Shown here: in pieces, positions 33,161 through 33,730 of the stretch
How the letters are laid out: every line of letters begins with the position of its first letter
Position numbering within the stretch: the first letter of the stretch is position 1
From: Rhodospirillaceae bacterium TMED23
GTDB taxonomy: Bacteria > Pseudomonadota > Alphaproteobacteria > Rhodospirillales > UBA2165
Assembly (NCBI GenBank): GCA_002168115.1
Contig: NHCC01000014.1
Location: 164,525 to 198,254, forward strand
Direction: 5' to 3'
Length of the DNA stretch: 33,730 nt
Translations under genes and position numbers: made by a program
The notes under the pieces: generated by a model
Database searches by the model: none
Told to the model about the DNA's origin: nothing
Seen by the model: only the letters and a program-made list of their open reading frames with translations

Positions 33161-33730
33161 TTATTGATCGTGGATAATACGCCAAATTTTTTCTGGTGTT
33201 GCTGGCATATCAATATGATCGATTTGAAATTCATCAAGTGCATCAACAATAGCATTTACAATAGCAGCTGGCGCTGCTGTTGTTCCTCCTTCCCCCCCAC
33301 CTTTTACACCTAGATAATTATTTGGCGCGGGAACTTCATTAAATGCTAACTCAAACGATGGAGCATCATTTGCTCTTGGCATAGCGTAGTCCATAAATGA
33401 ACCAGAAAGAAGCTGTGAATTATTTTTATCATAGAGACATTCCTCCATAAGTGCTTGTCCTAGTCCTTGCACTATTCCTCCATGTGTCTGACCATCGACA
33501 ACCATAGGGTTCACAACAGTTCCTACATCATCAACACCAATATATTTGGAAACTTTTACTACGCCAGTCTCTTTATCAATTATAATTTCACAAGCATGGC
33601 AACCATTTGGATAGGTAGGTAGAAAAGTTGAAATTTCTGCTGTGGCTATTAGAGGGCTTACAAATTCTTTTTCTGCGAATTCGGTCTCTGCTAGTTTTGC
33701 GACCTCAAATAAATGGAGTTTTTTGTTTGT
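33161..33730 (-). CDS. Xanthine dehydrogenase/CO dehydrogenase-family molybdopterin subunit, C-terminal part (cut by window edge)
   Basis: Only the last 189 residues lie in the window; the frame is open to base 33730. The stretch KYIGVDDVGTVVNPMVVDGQ is the conserved part of the large molybdopterin-binding subunit, followed by HGGIVQGLGQALMEE and, near the C-terminus, GVKGGGEGGTTAAPAAIVN, a sequence typical of CoxL-like and related hydroxylases. In known members the catalytic Glu is the one in this GxGE-type motif. Such enzymes hydroxylate heteroaromatic rings, aldehydes or acyl-CoAs using Mo, FeS and FAD subunits; the small and medium subunit genes should lie beyond the window. The GTG at 33514 is internal, not a start. 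The substrate-determining active-site loop is not visible. Confidence 0.9.
   Translation of the reverse strand, partial: TNKKLHLFEVAKLAETEFAEKEFVSPLIATAEISTFLPTYPNGCHACEIIIDKETGVVKVSKYIGVDDVGTVVNPMVVDGQTHGGIVQGLGQALMEECLYDKNNSQLLSGSFMDYAMPRANDAPSFELAFNEVPAPNNYLGVKGGGEGGTTAAPAAIVNAIVDALDEFQIDHIDMPATPEKIWRIIHDQ

Noticed and set aside
1-33730. Mobile elements, CRISPR arrays, tRNA or rRNA genes, riboswitches
   Set aside because: None seen: no regularly spaced repeats, no transposase or integrase frame, and no cloverleaf or rRNA sequence recognised in the gaps, most of which are under 250 bases.

Overview
This window is AT-rich chromosomal DNA with the gene content and order of an alphaproteobacterium, most likely a free-living marine lineage with a small, low-GC genome (SAR116- or AEGEAN-169-like; this placement is inference from gene order and base composition, not from a marker search). 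The strongest clue is the set yicC-gmk, rsmA-pdxA-surA-lptD-lptG-lptF, pepA-holC, an ABC-F ATPase and ndk, which lie close together in many alphaproteobacteria. I saw no rRNA, tRNA, CRISPR array, insertion sequence, integrase, phage gene or transcription factor gene.

Layout. 1-1770 (+): the 3' part of yicC, a 280-base gap with a candidate promoter and a possible 38-codon leader ORF, then gmk. 1776-9402 (-): a tightly packed outer-membrane operon read lptF > lptG > lptD > surA > pdxA > rsmA, with overlapping stop/start codons at several junctions. It joins LPS export, outer-membrane protein folding, vitamin B6 synthesis and 16S rRNA methylation. 9563-14172 (-): an accessory block of EamA permease, cupin, CysQ phosphatase, Sua5-type threonylcarbamoyl-AMP synthase and a D-2-hydroxyacid dehydrogenase-like flavoprotein. 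14292-17316 (+): a flippase-like membrane protein, pepA and holC. 17355-20200 (-): an ABC-F ATPase followed by a DapA-superfamily aldolase. 20366-25423 (+): ndk, a hairpin, then a two-gene RND efflux system (periplasmic adaptor and inner-membrane pump).

25457-33730 is the most interesting part: a catabolic-looking region with three apparent transcription units. One is a ThDP-dependent 2-oxoacid decarboxylase-like enzyme translationally coupled to a UbiD-family prenyl-FMN decarboxylase (-). Divergent from it is an FMN-dependent L-2-hydroxyacid oxidase/dehydrogenase (+). The rest, on the - strand, is a TctA-TctB fusion carboxylate permease with its own candidate promoter, a crotonase-fold enzyme, and the C-terminal part of a molybdenum hydroxylase large subunit that runs off the window. 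Together they suggest uptake of a carboxylate, oxidation of a 2-hydroxyacid to a 2-oxoacid, and one or two decarboxylations, with further oxidation of a CoA or aromatic/heterocyclic intermediate. The substrate cannot be read from sequence alone.

Starts were moved inward from the longest ORF where ribosome-binding sites or family N-termini argued for it (lptD, cupin, ABC-F, ndk, crotonase). Promoter calls are by-eye matches to the -35/-10 consensus and are weak by nature in such AT-rich DNA.
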